From Mariprofundaceae bacterium (GTDB lineage Bacteria > Pseudomonadota > Zetaproteobacteria > Mariprofundales > Mariprofundaceae), in NCBI GenBank assembly GCA_027035825.1, contig JALVTX010000223.1, positions 1 to 5,717 on the forward strand: a stretch of DNA of 5,717 bases, written 5' to 3'. Of this stretch, positions 1 to 5,717 are shown piece after piece. Position numbers and translations under genes: made by a program. The notes beneath the pieces are model-generated. The model searched no databases and had not been told where the DNA came from. It saw only the letters and a list, made by a program, of their open reading frames with translations. Within the stretch, counting starts at the first letter, position 1. Each line of letters opens with the position of its first letter.

Positions 1-663
1 CCACGCCAGGAGGGGAAGCGCCAGCCCCGCCGCCAGCGCCAGCATCGCGCGGGCGTCCAGCCCGGGCCAGTCTTCGGCGGCAGGCGCATCATGCCATCGC
101 AGCCACAGCCTGCGCCCTTCCTCGCGGCTGGCGGACAACACATCCGCCACCATGGCGGCGAGTAGCGTCGGCCACCGGCGCATGGAGCGCAACTGCCAGT
201 CGCCGGCGTGATGCCGGACGGCATCGGCCGTTCGCGCGCGCATCGGCCCCAGGAGGCGCAACCACGGGTACATCCGGGGGCCGATCCAGGGCGCCCGCGC
301 CAGGCAGGCCTGCCATTCCCCGGCGCTCAGCATCCGCGAGCACACCATGCCGGCGAGGAACAGCAACGCCAGCCGCATGGACAGCAATGCGCCTTGCCGC
401 GCGCCTTCGACGGAAAATGGCCAGCCGGGCCAGATCAGCGCGCCCGGCGTGAACATCGTGTGCAGCAGGAGAATGGGAACCGCGAGCCAAGCCAGCCAGC
501 GCAAGGCGCGCAGCACGGGCGTCCAGCAGCCGGAAAGGCCACGCACCAAGAGGGCGCAGGCGACAATCCCCATCGCCATCACGCCCGCATCGCGGATCAC
601 CACGGCCGCGGCCAGCACGCCGGCGCCCAGCGCCAGTCGTCCGGCTGGATGAAGCCCCCTCAT
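1..663 (-). CDS. putative EcfT/CbiQ-like membrane protein (3' end outside the window)
   Basis: An open frame of 221 codons starts at the ATG at 663 and runs off the window edge without a stop. The product is strongly hydrophobic, with likely membrane segments near residues 8-24, 26-42, 55-70, 92-112 and 203-221 and a basic, Arg-rich cytoplasmic stretch about 128-190. The pattern HTMFTPG, then SVEGARQGALLSMRLALLFLAG, resembles the EGL..G..LALRL region of EcfT/CbiQ, the transmembrane subunit that couples ATPases to a vitamin or metal-binding S component. SASREEGRR could be a degenerate Ala-Arg-Gly coupling motif. The ATG at 663 is the first possible start after the in-frame stop at 717-715, but it has no Shine-Dalgarno sequence; start 28 bases after the fimV stop suggests co-translation or coupling. 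No ATPase or S component is visible, so the transport role is inferred. It could instead be an unassigned membrane protein. Confidence 0.5.
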   Translation of the reverse strand, partial: MRGLHPAGRLALGAGVLAAAVVIRDAGVMAMGIVACALLVRGLSGCWTPVLRALRWLAWLAVPILLLHTMFTPGALIWPGWPFSVEGARQGALLSMRLALLFLAGMVCSRMLSAGEWQACLARAPWIGPRMYPWLRLLGPMRARTADAVRHHAGDWQLRSMRRWPTLLAAMVADVLSASREEGRRLWLRWHDAPAAEDWPGLDARAMLALAAGLALPLLAW

Positions 664-679
664 GCCGGCCGCCGCCGGC
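664..679 (-). other. GC hairpin abutting the start codon of the downstream membrane-protein gene
   Basis: On the minus strand GCCGGC (679-674), a GGCG loop (673-670) and GCCGGC (669-664) can form a 6-bp all-GC stem that ends exactly at the ATG at 663. It is not followed by a T-run, so it is not an intrinsic terminator. It occupies the place where a Shine-Dalgarno sequence would be expected, and none is visible there. GC-rich sequence forms such stems easily, so its function is unproven. Confidence 0.45.
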
Positions 680-691
680 CCGAAGCGATCC

Positions 692-3600
692 TCAGCTCTC
701 GTCGGCCTTCCGCTTCAGGGATTCGAACCATTCCCGGTTGGCGTCGTCCACCGCTCCCTCGGCCTCGCCCAGGAGCTCCCTGGCGCGCGCCACGTCGCCG
801 TTTTCGATGGCTGACTCGGCTTCGGAAAGAAGACTCTTCGCCCGGTCCGCGTCAAGGCTCTCCGGAGAGGGCGTCTCCTCCTCCAGGTTCAGCTCCGCGA
901 GCAGGCTGTCCAGTTCGAGCTCGATGTCCCCGCCCGCATCCATTGCGCTGTCGCTTGAAGCGTCATGCGCCTCGCCAGCATCCACCGCATCCTTCGGCTC
1001 GCTTTCGTCCGGCGGAGAAACGTCCTCATCCAGTCCCAATTCGCCATCGCCCAGCGGCAACCCGGACACATCCAGCTCAACCGACTCCAGGCCAATGTCG
1101 TCGGACTCGTCCTCGGCCTTGGTTTCGACGGTCAACTGCACCGTGCTGGTGAAGTCATCCATCTCCACATCGGCGCCGGAAGCCTCGGCCGATTCCATGT
1201 CGATTTCATCGAGGCCGATGTCCAGGATGCCGGAAGACGTCGCTGCTTCCTCCTGCGCCTGCTCCCGTTCCTGCTCGGCCGCCTCTTCCGCCGCACCGGT
1301 CTGCTCGCCTTCTTCGGCAGCCGGCGTTTCCGCCTCCGGCTCCTCGGCCGCCTCGGAACCCAATCCGCCGGTCATGTCCTCCAGCGCCTCGGTATCGCCC
1401 GACCAGTCAATGGCGACGGTTTTCTCGAGATCGGAGGTCTCGATCTCGACCGACGGCGCGCCTTCAGCCTCGTCCGCCGCCTCGATCTCCGGCATCTCGA
1501 TGTCGGAAAGATCCAGATCGGCGCCCGTGGCCGCTTCCACCGCCGGCACTTCCTGCTCCGGCTCGGGAGCCGCTTGATCGGCCGGCTCTTCAGTCTCGGT
1601 CTCCGCTTCCTCCGCCTCGGCCACGGGCGACTCGACCACCGTTTCCTGCGCGGTTTCCTCGAGGGTGGTCGCGGCATCCCAGTCCAGCTCGCCCATGTCC
1701 ACCTCGGTCATGTCCAGCACGCCCTCGGCATCGGCCTCTGGCTTCGCCTCCTCGGCCCCGGCGACTCCCTCGCTCTCCGATGCAGGCGTCTCCTCTTCCG
1801 TCACCCCCTCGGGCTCCTCGTGACCGATGGTCGCTTCATCAGGCAGCTCGACCTCCTCGGTCAGCGTCGGCTCTTCGCTCGCAGGCTCGCCGGCCGTTTC
1901 CGCTGCGCCGAGCTCCAGATCGAGATCGGCCAAGGTTTCGGTCTCCTCGCCGCCCTCGCCCAGCACCAGCGTTTCCTCGGCTTCCGCGGGTTCGGCGCCC
2001 GCTTCCGCGGCGCCCTCACCCGTCTCGCCGAAATCCAGCGCCTCGATGCCCGTGGGCGGCAGCGTATCGCCCAGATCCACGTCCTCACCCTCGCCCTCGG
2101 CAGCACCGCCAGCCAAAGCATCCTCAAAAGCCTGCAACGCATCGCCGCTCAGGTTTTCACGCGCCTTGGCCGTCGCCTCCTCGGCGGCCGCCTCATCGCC
2201 GCTGGCCTTCAGCGTCTGCACCAGCCTGGCATGCGCCTCCGCGTTGTCCGGCCGTTGCTTGATGGCCAGCCTGAGCTGCCGCAGCGCCTCCTCCTCCATG
2301 CCATAGCGCAGATAGACGTCCGCCTCGGCCAGGTAATCCACGTTCGGGTCGGGCTCCTCCTCGACCGCCTCCTGGAACGGCTCCATCTCGGCCGTATCCG
2401 ATTCGGTCAGGTCGGGCACGCTGTCGGTAAAGGCGTCCTGGTATTCATCGGCGCTCATCTGCCGCGTGGATTCGGTCGCCTCTCCACCCGCGGCGGCGGC
2501 CTCCAGCTCGCCTTCGCCAACCTCCTCGAACTCCTGCACGGCCTCCTCGAAGTCCGCGCCCGCTTCCGGCGCTTCCATGGCGGCGGAAGCCCCGCCCGCC
2601 GCCACCGGCGCCACATCCGCCACGGCGGGCGCGTTCATGCGGCGCATGCGGGACAACAGCCAGCCCACCACCGCGAGCAGTACGACCACCAGACCGCCCA
2701 ATCCATAGACCATCCAGCCAGCCGCACCGCCCGCCTCATGCGCCTGCTTCTGCCGATCCAGCTCCGCCTGCAGCCGGGCCAGGCGCAGCTCCAGCTTCTT
2801 GATGCGCGCGTTGGCCGCCGCCACGTCCGGACTCGCGAGCTTGGCGGACAGCGCCTCCATCCTGGTTTCGGCGTCCTTGAGCTTCTGCTGCAACTCGGCG
2901 TTCTGGCGCTCCAGCTCCTTCACGCGCGCCGCCGCCGGGCCAGTCTCTCCCGCCGTTTCTTGCGCCGCGCCGCCCTGCGCCGCCGGCTTACCCGTCGCTT
3001 CGGCCGGCTGCGCCGGGGTGGCCATCGCCGGTTCGCCGCCCTTGCCCGCGGATGCCGTCGCGGGAGACGCTTCTGTCGCCGGCGCCGCGGCCACGCCAGT
3101 GGCCGCCTTGCCCACGCGCACCCGCGCCTTGTAGCGGTTCTTCTGCGCCTCGGCCACGGCCGCGTAGCGCGGCTGCTTCTTCAGCTGCGCCCAGACGCGA
3201 TTGTGCTCGGCCAGCAGTTGCCGGGCCTTGGCCGGGCTGATGGCCTCCACTTCCCGGGCCCTGGGCACGTCCAGGTAGGTGCCGGCCTTGATGAGGTTGA
3301 CGTTGTCATGGTCGAACTTGCTCCGGTTCTTGTAGAACAGGGCCATCATCACCTGCGCCATCGTGTAGCGGTCATCGATGCGCAGCCGCTTGGCCACCGT
3401 GCTGATGGTGTCACCATAGACCATCGGCCCGTAGCGGCCAATGCGGGCCCACCCGTCATAGGGCTTGAAGGCAGGCGCCTCAGTTTCCTTGGGCTGCGCG
3501 GCCGCTGCCGCGGTTGCGCCGCCGGCCGCGACACCCGCTTCGGTCGCCTGTTCCTGTGGCTTCACCGCCGACACCGTCGGCAGCGGCTTCACCGCCGCCG

Positions 3601-4015
3601 GCCTGGCCTCCGGAAGATCGAGAAAGATGGGAAACTTCTTGAAATGGGTGGCGTGGCCATGTCGCACCTTGAGCACCAGGTTGAAAAACGGCGCCTCGAT
3701 GGGCGAATCGGAACTCAGCTCCACGCGCGCGCCGCGGGCGTCGTTCTTGATGTCGGTGCGAATCACGTTCAGCGCCGGATCGCGATAGACCTCCAGAATC
3801 CGGTATTCGGAAGGCGAGGCAGGCTCGACGAATACGCTGGTAATCCGTTCGCCCTTCGCCAGGTGAAGCGGAACCTCCGCGTGGAACGGCTCGCCAAGAT
3901 GGCTTGTCACCTCGATATTGCCGAGCGCCACCGCCAGCGCCCGGGTTGCGCCCAGAACAAGAAACAGGGCGAGAAACAGGGAAATTCCAAGCAAGCGCTG
4001 CATCCAGCGATTCAT
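692..4015 (-). CDS. fimV: FimV/HubP-type polar landmark protein with LysM and TPR-like domains
   Basis: FimV-family proteins span the inner membrane at the cell pole, bind peptidoglycan on the periplasmic side and recruit partners for type IV pili, flagella, chemotaxis or chromosome segregation on the cytoplasmic side. Domains seen in this 1107-residue protein: signal peptide 1-28 ending ATRALA; FimV N-domain about 32-135 (GNIEVTSHLGEPFHAEVPL); Ala/Pro linker; LysM about 191-250 (YGDTISTVAKRLRI); a second Ala/Pro/Gly linker; coiled coil about 360-427; membrane helix 433-455 followed by SRMRRM, fitting a cytoplasmic C-terminus; TPR-like unit about 560-607 (DYLAEADVYLRYGMEEEALR); acidic tail about 620-1057; helical C-terminus 1058-1107. 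The size lies between Pseudomonas FimV (about 920) and Vibrio HubP (about 1600). The usual C-terminal LDLARAYIEMGD-like motif is not recognisable; AIENGDVARARELLGEAE may be a divergent version. Family assignment is secure; partners cannot be read from sequence. Confidence 0.93.
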   Translation of the reverse strand: MNRWMQRLLGISLFLALFLVLGATRALAVALGNIEVTSHLGEPFHAEVPLHLAKGERITSVFVEPASPSEYRILEVYRDPALNVIRTDIKNDARGARVELSSDSPIEAPFFNLVLKVRHGHATHFKKFPIFLDLPEARPAAVKPLPTVSAVKPQEQATEAGVAAGGATAAAAAQPKETEAPAFKPYDGWARIGRYGPMVYGDTISTVAKRLRIDDRYTMAQVMMALFYKNRSKFDHDNVNLIKAGTYLDVPRAREVEAISPAKARQLLAEHNRVWAQLKKQPRYAAVAEAQKNRYKARVRVGKAATGVAAAPATEASPATASAGKGGEPAMATPAQPAEATGKPAAQGGAAQETAGETGPAAARVKELERQNAELQQKLKDAETRMEALSAKLASPDVAAANARIKKLELRLARLQAELDRQKQAHEAGGAAGWMVYGLGGLVVVLLAVVGWLLSRMRRMNAPAVADVAPVAAGGASAAMEAPEAGADFEEAVQEFEEVGEGELEAAAAGGEATESTRQMSADEYQDAFTDSVPDLTESDTAEMEPFQEAVEEEPDPNVDYLAEADVYLRYGMEEEALRQLRLAIKQRPDNAEAHARLVQTLKASGDEAAAEEATAKARENLSGDALQAFEDALAGGAAEGEGEDVDLGDTLPPTGIEALDFGETGEGAAEAGAEPAEAEETLVLGEGGEETETLADLDLELGAAETAGEPASEEPTLTEEVELPDEATIGHEEPEGVTEEETPASESEGVAGAEEAKPEADAEGVLDMTEVDMGELDWDAATTLEETAQETVVESPVAEAEEAETETEEPADQAAPEPEQEVPAVEAATGADLDLSDIEMPEIEAADEAEGAPSVEIETSDLEKTVAIDWSGDTEALEDMTGGLGSEAAEEPEAETPAAEEGEQTGAAEEAAEQEREQAQEEAATSSGILDIGLDEIDMESAEASGADVEMDDFTSTVQLTVETKAEDESDDIGLESVELDVSGLPLGDGELGLDEDVSPPDESEPKDAVDAGEAHDASSDSAMDAGGDIELELDSLLAELNLEEETPSPESLDADRAKSLLSEAESAIENGDVARARELLGEAEGAVDDANREWFESLKRKADES

Positions 4016-4020
4016 GCCAG

Positions 4021-4028
4021 CCTCCTCC
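4021..4028 (-). promoter_or_regulatory. strong ribosome binding site of fimV
   Basis: The minus strand reads GGAGGAGG, a near-perfect anti-16S complement, ending five bases before the ATG at 4015. This site, plus a standard signal peptide starting directly at that ATG, decides the fimV start over in-frame candidates upstream (GTG at 4084, ATG at 4030). Confidence 0.85.
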
Positions 4029-4060
4029 ATTCCGGCCCGCCTGGAACCGAACCGCGCGTC

Positions 4061-4066
4061 ATTACA
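4061..4066 (-). promoter_or_regulatory. weak -10-like hexamer in the asd-fimV spacer
   Basis: The 165-base spacer between asd and fimV (4016-4180) holds TGTAAT on the minus strand, five of six matches to a -10 box, 45 bases before the fimV start. No acceptable -35 box lies 16-18 bases upstream, where the sequence is CCGCCG-like, and there is no TGn extension. The spacer has no convincing terminator: only a 4-bp GCCC/GGGC stem around 4149-4160 without a T-run. Read-through from asd is therefore plausible. Confidence 0.15.
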
Positions 4067-4180
4067 TCCACACTTCAGGTTCACGGCGGGCCTCCATTCT
4101 GGACTGTCGCGCGGCGGCCCGTGGCCTGCCGAACGAACAGAGATCCCCGCCCTGACGGGCCGGAATCCGCCGAATCATGG

Positions 4181-5248
4181 TCACGTCTCCGCCTGCGATC
4201 CAGTCCTCCCGATCAGGATTTCCGCAATCTGGACAGCATTTAGAGCCGCGCCTTTACGTACATTATCAGCAACAATCCATAAATGCAAGGAATTCGGATG
4301 CGAATGGTCGTCGCGGATGCGTCCCACCCAAACCGGATCGGTGCCCGCTGCCTCGCTGGCCAGCGGGTAATCCTCGCTGGCCGGGTCGTCCACCACGCAC
4401 ACGCCCGGCGCCGCGGCCAGGATCTCGCGCGCCCGATCGGCGCTCATCGGTGCCTCGAACGTGACGTTGACGGCCTCCGAATGGCCGTAGAACACCGGCA
4501 CCCGCACCGTGGTCGCCGTCACCGCGATGTCCGCCTCCATGATCTTGCGCGTCTCGTCCATCATCTTGCGCTCTTCCCTAGTGTAGCCGTCGTCCATGAA
4601 GACGTCGATGTGCGGGATCACGTTGAAGGCGATGCGCGCCGGCAGCACCTCGGCCCGGACCTCGTCCACCCGGCCGGAGAGCAGCAGGCGCGTCTGCTCG
4701 GCCAGCTCCTCGATAGCGCGCCCGCCGGCACCGGACACCGCCTGATAGGTGGAGACCACCACGCGGCGGATGGGCACGGCGTCGTGCAAGGGCTTGAGCG
4801 CCACCACCATCTGGATGGTCGAGCAGTTGGGATTGGCGATGATGCGGTTGGCCCGCGCCATCGCCAGCGCATGCGGGTTGACCTCCGGCACCACCAGGCA
4901 GACTTCCTCGTCCATGCGCCAGGCGCTGGAGTTGTCGATGACATAGCAGCCGGCCTCGGCGAAGCGAGGCGCATGCTCGCGCGAAGTGCCGCCGCCGGCG
5001 GAGAACAAGGCGATGTCCCAGCCCGCGGGGTCGAAGGATTCCAGATCGCGCACTACGTAGTCGCGCCCCCGAAACTCCACGTGGCTGCCGGCGCTGCGAC
5101 TGGAGGCGACGGGAGCAAACTCGGCCACCGGGAAATCCCGCTCGGCCAGAATCTCCATCATCGTCTGGCCAACCGCGCCGGTGGCGCCCACCACCGCCAC
5201 GTTGTAGCCATCCTTCTCGGGAAGAAACTCGGGCAACACTCCGTCCAT
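4181..5248 (-). CDS. asd: aspartate-semialdehyde dehydrogenase
   Basis: Asd reduces beta-aspartyl phosphate to aspartate semialdehyde with NADPH in the cytoplasm, at the branch leading to lysine/diaminopimelate, methionine, threonine and isoleucine. The protein is 355 residues, normal for the family. Visible motifs: NADPH-binding GATGAVG (residues 21-27), NPNCST with catalytic Cys142, STYQAVSGAGG with Gln169, TREERKM, and RVPVFYGHSE with substrate-binding Arg249 and the active-site His256; VGRIRDD and ADNVRKGAALN close the domain. The start at 5248 was chosen because it overlaps the leuB stop (TGATG) and follows GAGGA at a 10-base spacing. An in-frame ATG at 5302 would add 18 residues (including the stretch RGRETDEDGE) read from inside leuB and is unlikely. 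About a dozen residues precede the first beta strand, slightly more than usual. Codons between 4294 and 4226 are strikingly AT-ending compared with the rest of the gene. The identification is very secure. Confidence 0.97.
   Translation of the reverse strand: MDGVLPEFLPEKDGYNVAVVGATGAVGQTMMEILAERDFPVAEFAPVASSRSAGSHVEFRGRDYVVRDLESFDPAGWDIALFSAGGGTSREHAPRFAEAGCYVIDNSSAWRMDEEVCLVVPEVNPHALAMARANRIIANPNCSTIQMVVALKPLHDAVPIRRVVVSTYQAVSGAGGRAIEELAEQTRLLLSGRVDEVRAEVLPARIAFNVIPHIDVFMDDGYTREERKMMDETRKIMEADIAVTATTVRVPVFYGHSEAVNVTFEAPMSADRAREILAAAPGVCVVDDPASEDYPLASEAAGTDPVWVGRIRDDHSHPNSLHLWIVADNVRKGAALNAVQIAEILIGRTGSQAET
4262..4288 (-). promoter_or_regulatory. possible internal promoter within the 3' end of asd, reading toward fimV
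   Basis: In the AT-rich codon block of asd the minus strand carries TTGCAT (4288-4283) and GATAAT (4267-4262). The second differs from the sigma-70 -10 consensus at one position. The first shares only TTG with the -35 consensus, and the spacer is 15 bases, shorter than optimal. A transcript from here would start near 4255 and have a leader of about 240 bases before the fimV start. The argument rests mainly on the local base composition, so this is only a candidate. Confidence 0.25.
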
Positions 5249-5717
5249 CAGCTCGCCATCCTCGTCAGTTTCTCGGCCACGGCATCCCCCATGCCGGAAC
5301 AACCCACCGTCCGGACGCCGCCGGCCAGATCGGGCGTGCGCAGGCCATCGTCCAGCACCGCCTCCACCGCGTTCTCTACCGCATCGGCCAGATCGGCGCG
5401 ATCCAGCGAGAAGCGCAGCATCATCGCCACCGACAGGATGGTGGCCAGCGGGTTGGCCACGTCCTGCCCGGCGATGTCCGGCGCCGAACCGTGGATCGGC
5501 TCGTACATCGCATGCCGCTCGCCGATGGACGCCGAGGGCAGCATGCCGATGGAGCCGGTCAGCATCGAGGCTTCGTCGGAGAGGATGTCACCGAACAGAT
5601 TCGAGGTCACCATCACGTCGAACTGCCGCGGGTTGCGAATCAACTGCATGGCCGCATTGTCCACATACATGTGGGACAGCTCCACATCCTCGAAACCCTC
5701 GCCATGCACGCGGCAGA
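5248..5717 (-). CDS. leuB: 3-isopropylmalate dehydrogenase, C-terminal part (5' end outside the window)
   Basis: LeuB is a cytoplasmic, homodimeric enzyme that oxidises and decarboxylates 3-isopropylmalate with NAD+, the third step of leucine synthesis. About 155 C-terminal codons are visible, a little under half of the usual 350-360 residues; the frame is open to the window edge, so the truncation is artificial. Seen in order: MYVDNAAMQL, whose Asp is the metal ligand contributed across the dimer; SNLFGDILSDEAS, with the two metal-binding Asp residues of the family; the glycine-rich TGSIGMLPSASIG segment; and EPIHGSAPDIAGQDVANP, the NAD-binding loop. The end (GCSGMGDAV) matches the usual LeuB C-terminus. 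The HGSAPDIAG motif and the context favour LeuB over isocitrate or tartrate dehydrogenases. The stop codon TGA shares its last base with the asd start codon, which suggests translational coupling. No missing residue or frameshift is visible in this part. Confidence 0.97.
   Translation of the reverse strand, partial: CRVHGEGFEDVELSHMYVDNAAMQLIRNPRQFDVMVTSNLFGDILSDEASMLTGSIGMLPSASIGERHAMYEPIHGSAPDIAGQDVANPLATILSVAMMLRFSLDRADLADAVENAVEAVLDDGLRTPDLAGGVRTVGCSGMGDAVAEKLTRMAS
5259..5263 (-). promoter_or_regulatory. ribosome binding site of asd, inside the end of leuB
   Basis: The minus strand reads GAGGA ten bases before the ATG at 5248, within the last codons of leuB. The spacing is slightly long, but the start codon overlaps the leuB stop, so a terminating ribosome could re-initiate directly. 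This site supports the 5248 start over the upstream in-frame ATG at 5302. Confidence 0.6.

Noticed and set aside
89..490. A 133-codon minus-strand frame in the first 500 bases.
   Set aside because: The product is Arg/Ala-rich with no membrane or domain pattern. The other minus-strand frame from 663 to the edge is longer, has a regular hydrophobic segment pattern and follows fimV closely.
208..1152. A 314-codon plus-strand frame spanning the fimV end and the downstream gene.
   Set aside because: The product is Pro/Arg/His-rich low-complexity sequence typical of shadow frames in GC-rich DNA, and it overlaps two better-supported genes in antisense.
4062..4097. An 11-codon mini-ORF (MEARREPEVWM) in the fimV leader on the minus strand.
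   Set aside because: Its Shine-Dalgarno sequence is absent at the proper distance, since GGAGG overlaps its own start codon; its length is easily reached by chance and no attenuator structure follows it.
4149..4160. Inverted repeat GCCC/GGGC after the asd stop as a possible terminator.
   Set aside because: The stem is only 4 bp and there is no T-run on the minus strand after it.
965..4243. A 1092-codon open frame on the plus strand covering nearly all of fimV in antisense.
   Set aside because: It lies codon-on-codon opposite fimV, a phase in which only the sense codons TTA, CTA and TCA create antisense stops, and these are avoided in this GC-rich gene. Its product is low-complexity Arg/Leu/Gly-rich, and it ends exactly at the CTA codon in the AT-rich block of asd. 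The minus-strand reading has clear domains.
5248..5302. Upstream ATG at 5302 as the asd start.
   Set aside because: It would add 18 residues not seen in Asd proteins and overlap leuB by 55 bases; the ATG at 5248 has a ribosome binding site and the typical stop/start overlap.

Overview
The window is G+C-rich (roughly two thirds by eye) and all of its genes lie on the minus strand, so they are transcribed from high to low coordinates. The order leuB - asd - fimV is a well-known arrangement in gamma- and betaproteobacteria. Together with the LysM-containing, HubP-type polar protein, it points to a proteobacterium of one of those classes. The sequence alone does not let me name a genus.

Layout, in order of transcription. 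(1) 5717-5248: the 3' part of leuB (3-isopropylmalate dehydrogenase, leucine synthesis), cut by the window edge. (2) 5248-4181: a complete asd (aspartate-semialdehyde dehydrogenase), whose start codon shares one base with the leuB stop codon. (3) 4180-4016: a 165-base spacer with no convincing terminator, carrying the fimV ribosome binding site and a second possible upstream start. (4) 4015-692: fimV, a 1107-residue bitopic polar landmark protein with a signal peptide, a FimV N-domain, a LysM domain, a coiled coil, one membrane segment, a TPR-like unit and a very long acidic cytoplasmic tail. (5) 663-1: the first 221 codons of a polytopic membrane protein resembling the EcfT/CbiQ transmembrane component of ECF transporters. 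It begins 28 bases after the fimV stop and runs off the window.

LeuB and Asd are amino-acid biosynthesis enzymes (leucine; and the aspartate family including diaminopimelate for peptidoglycan). FimV is a cell-pole organiser whose LysM domain is expected to bind peptidoglycan. The tight spacing allows one transcript for all four genes, but the longer gap before fimV leaves room for a separate promoter. The most unusual feature is a block of about 23 codons near the 3' end of asd that breaks sharply with the codon usage of the rest of the window and could hold a regulatory signal for fimV. I found no mobile element, CRISPR array, RNA gene or clearly new system. The remaining points of interest are the unusual FimV tail, the membrane protein in the position where truA is commonly found, and a GC hairpin ending exactly at that gene's start codon.
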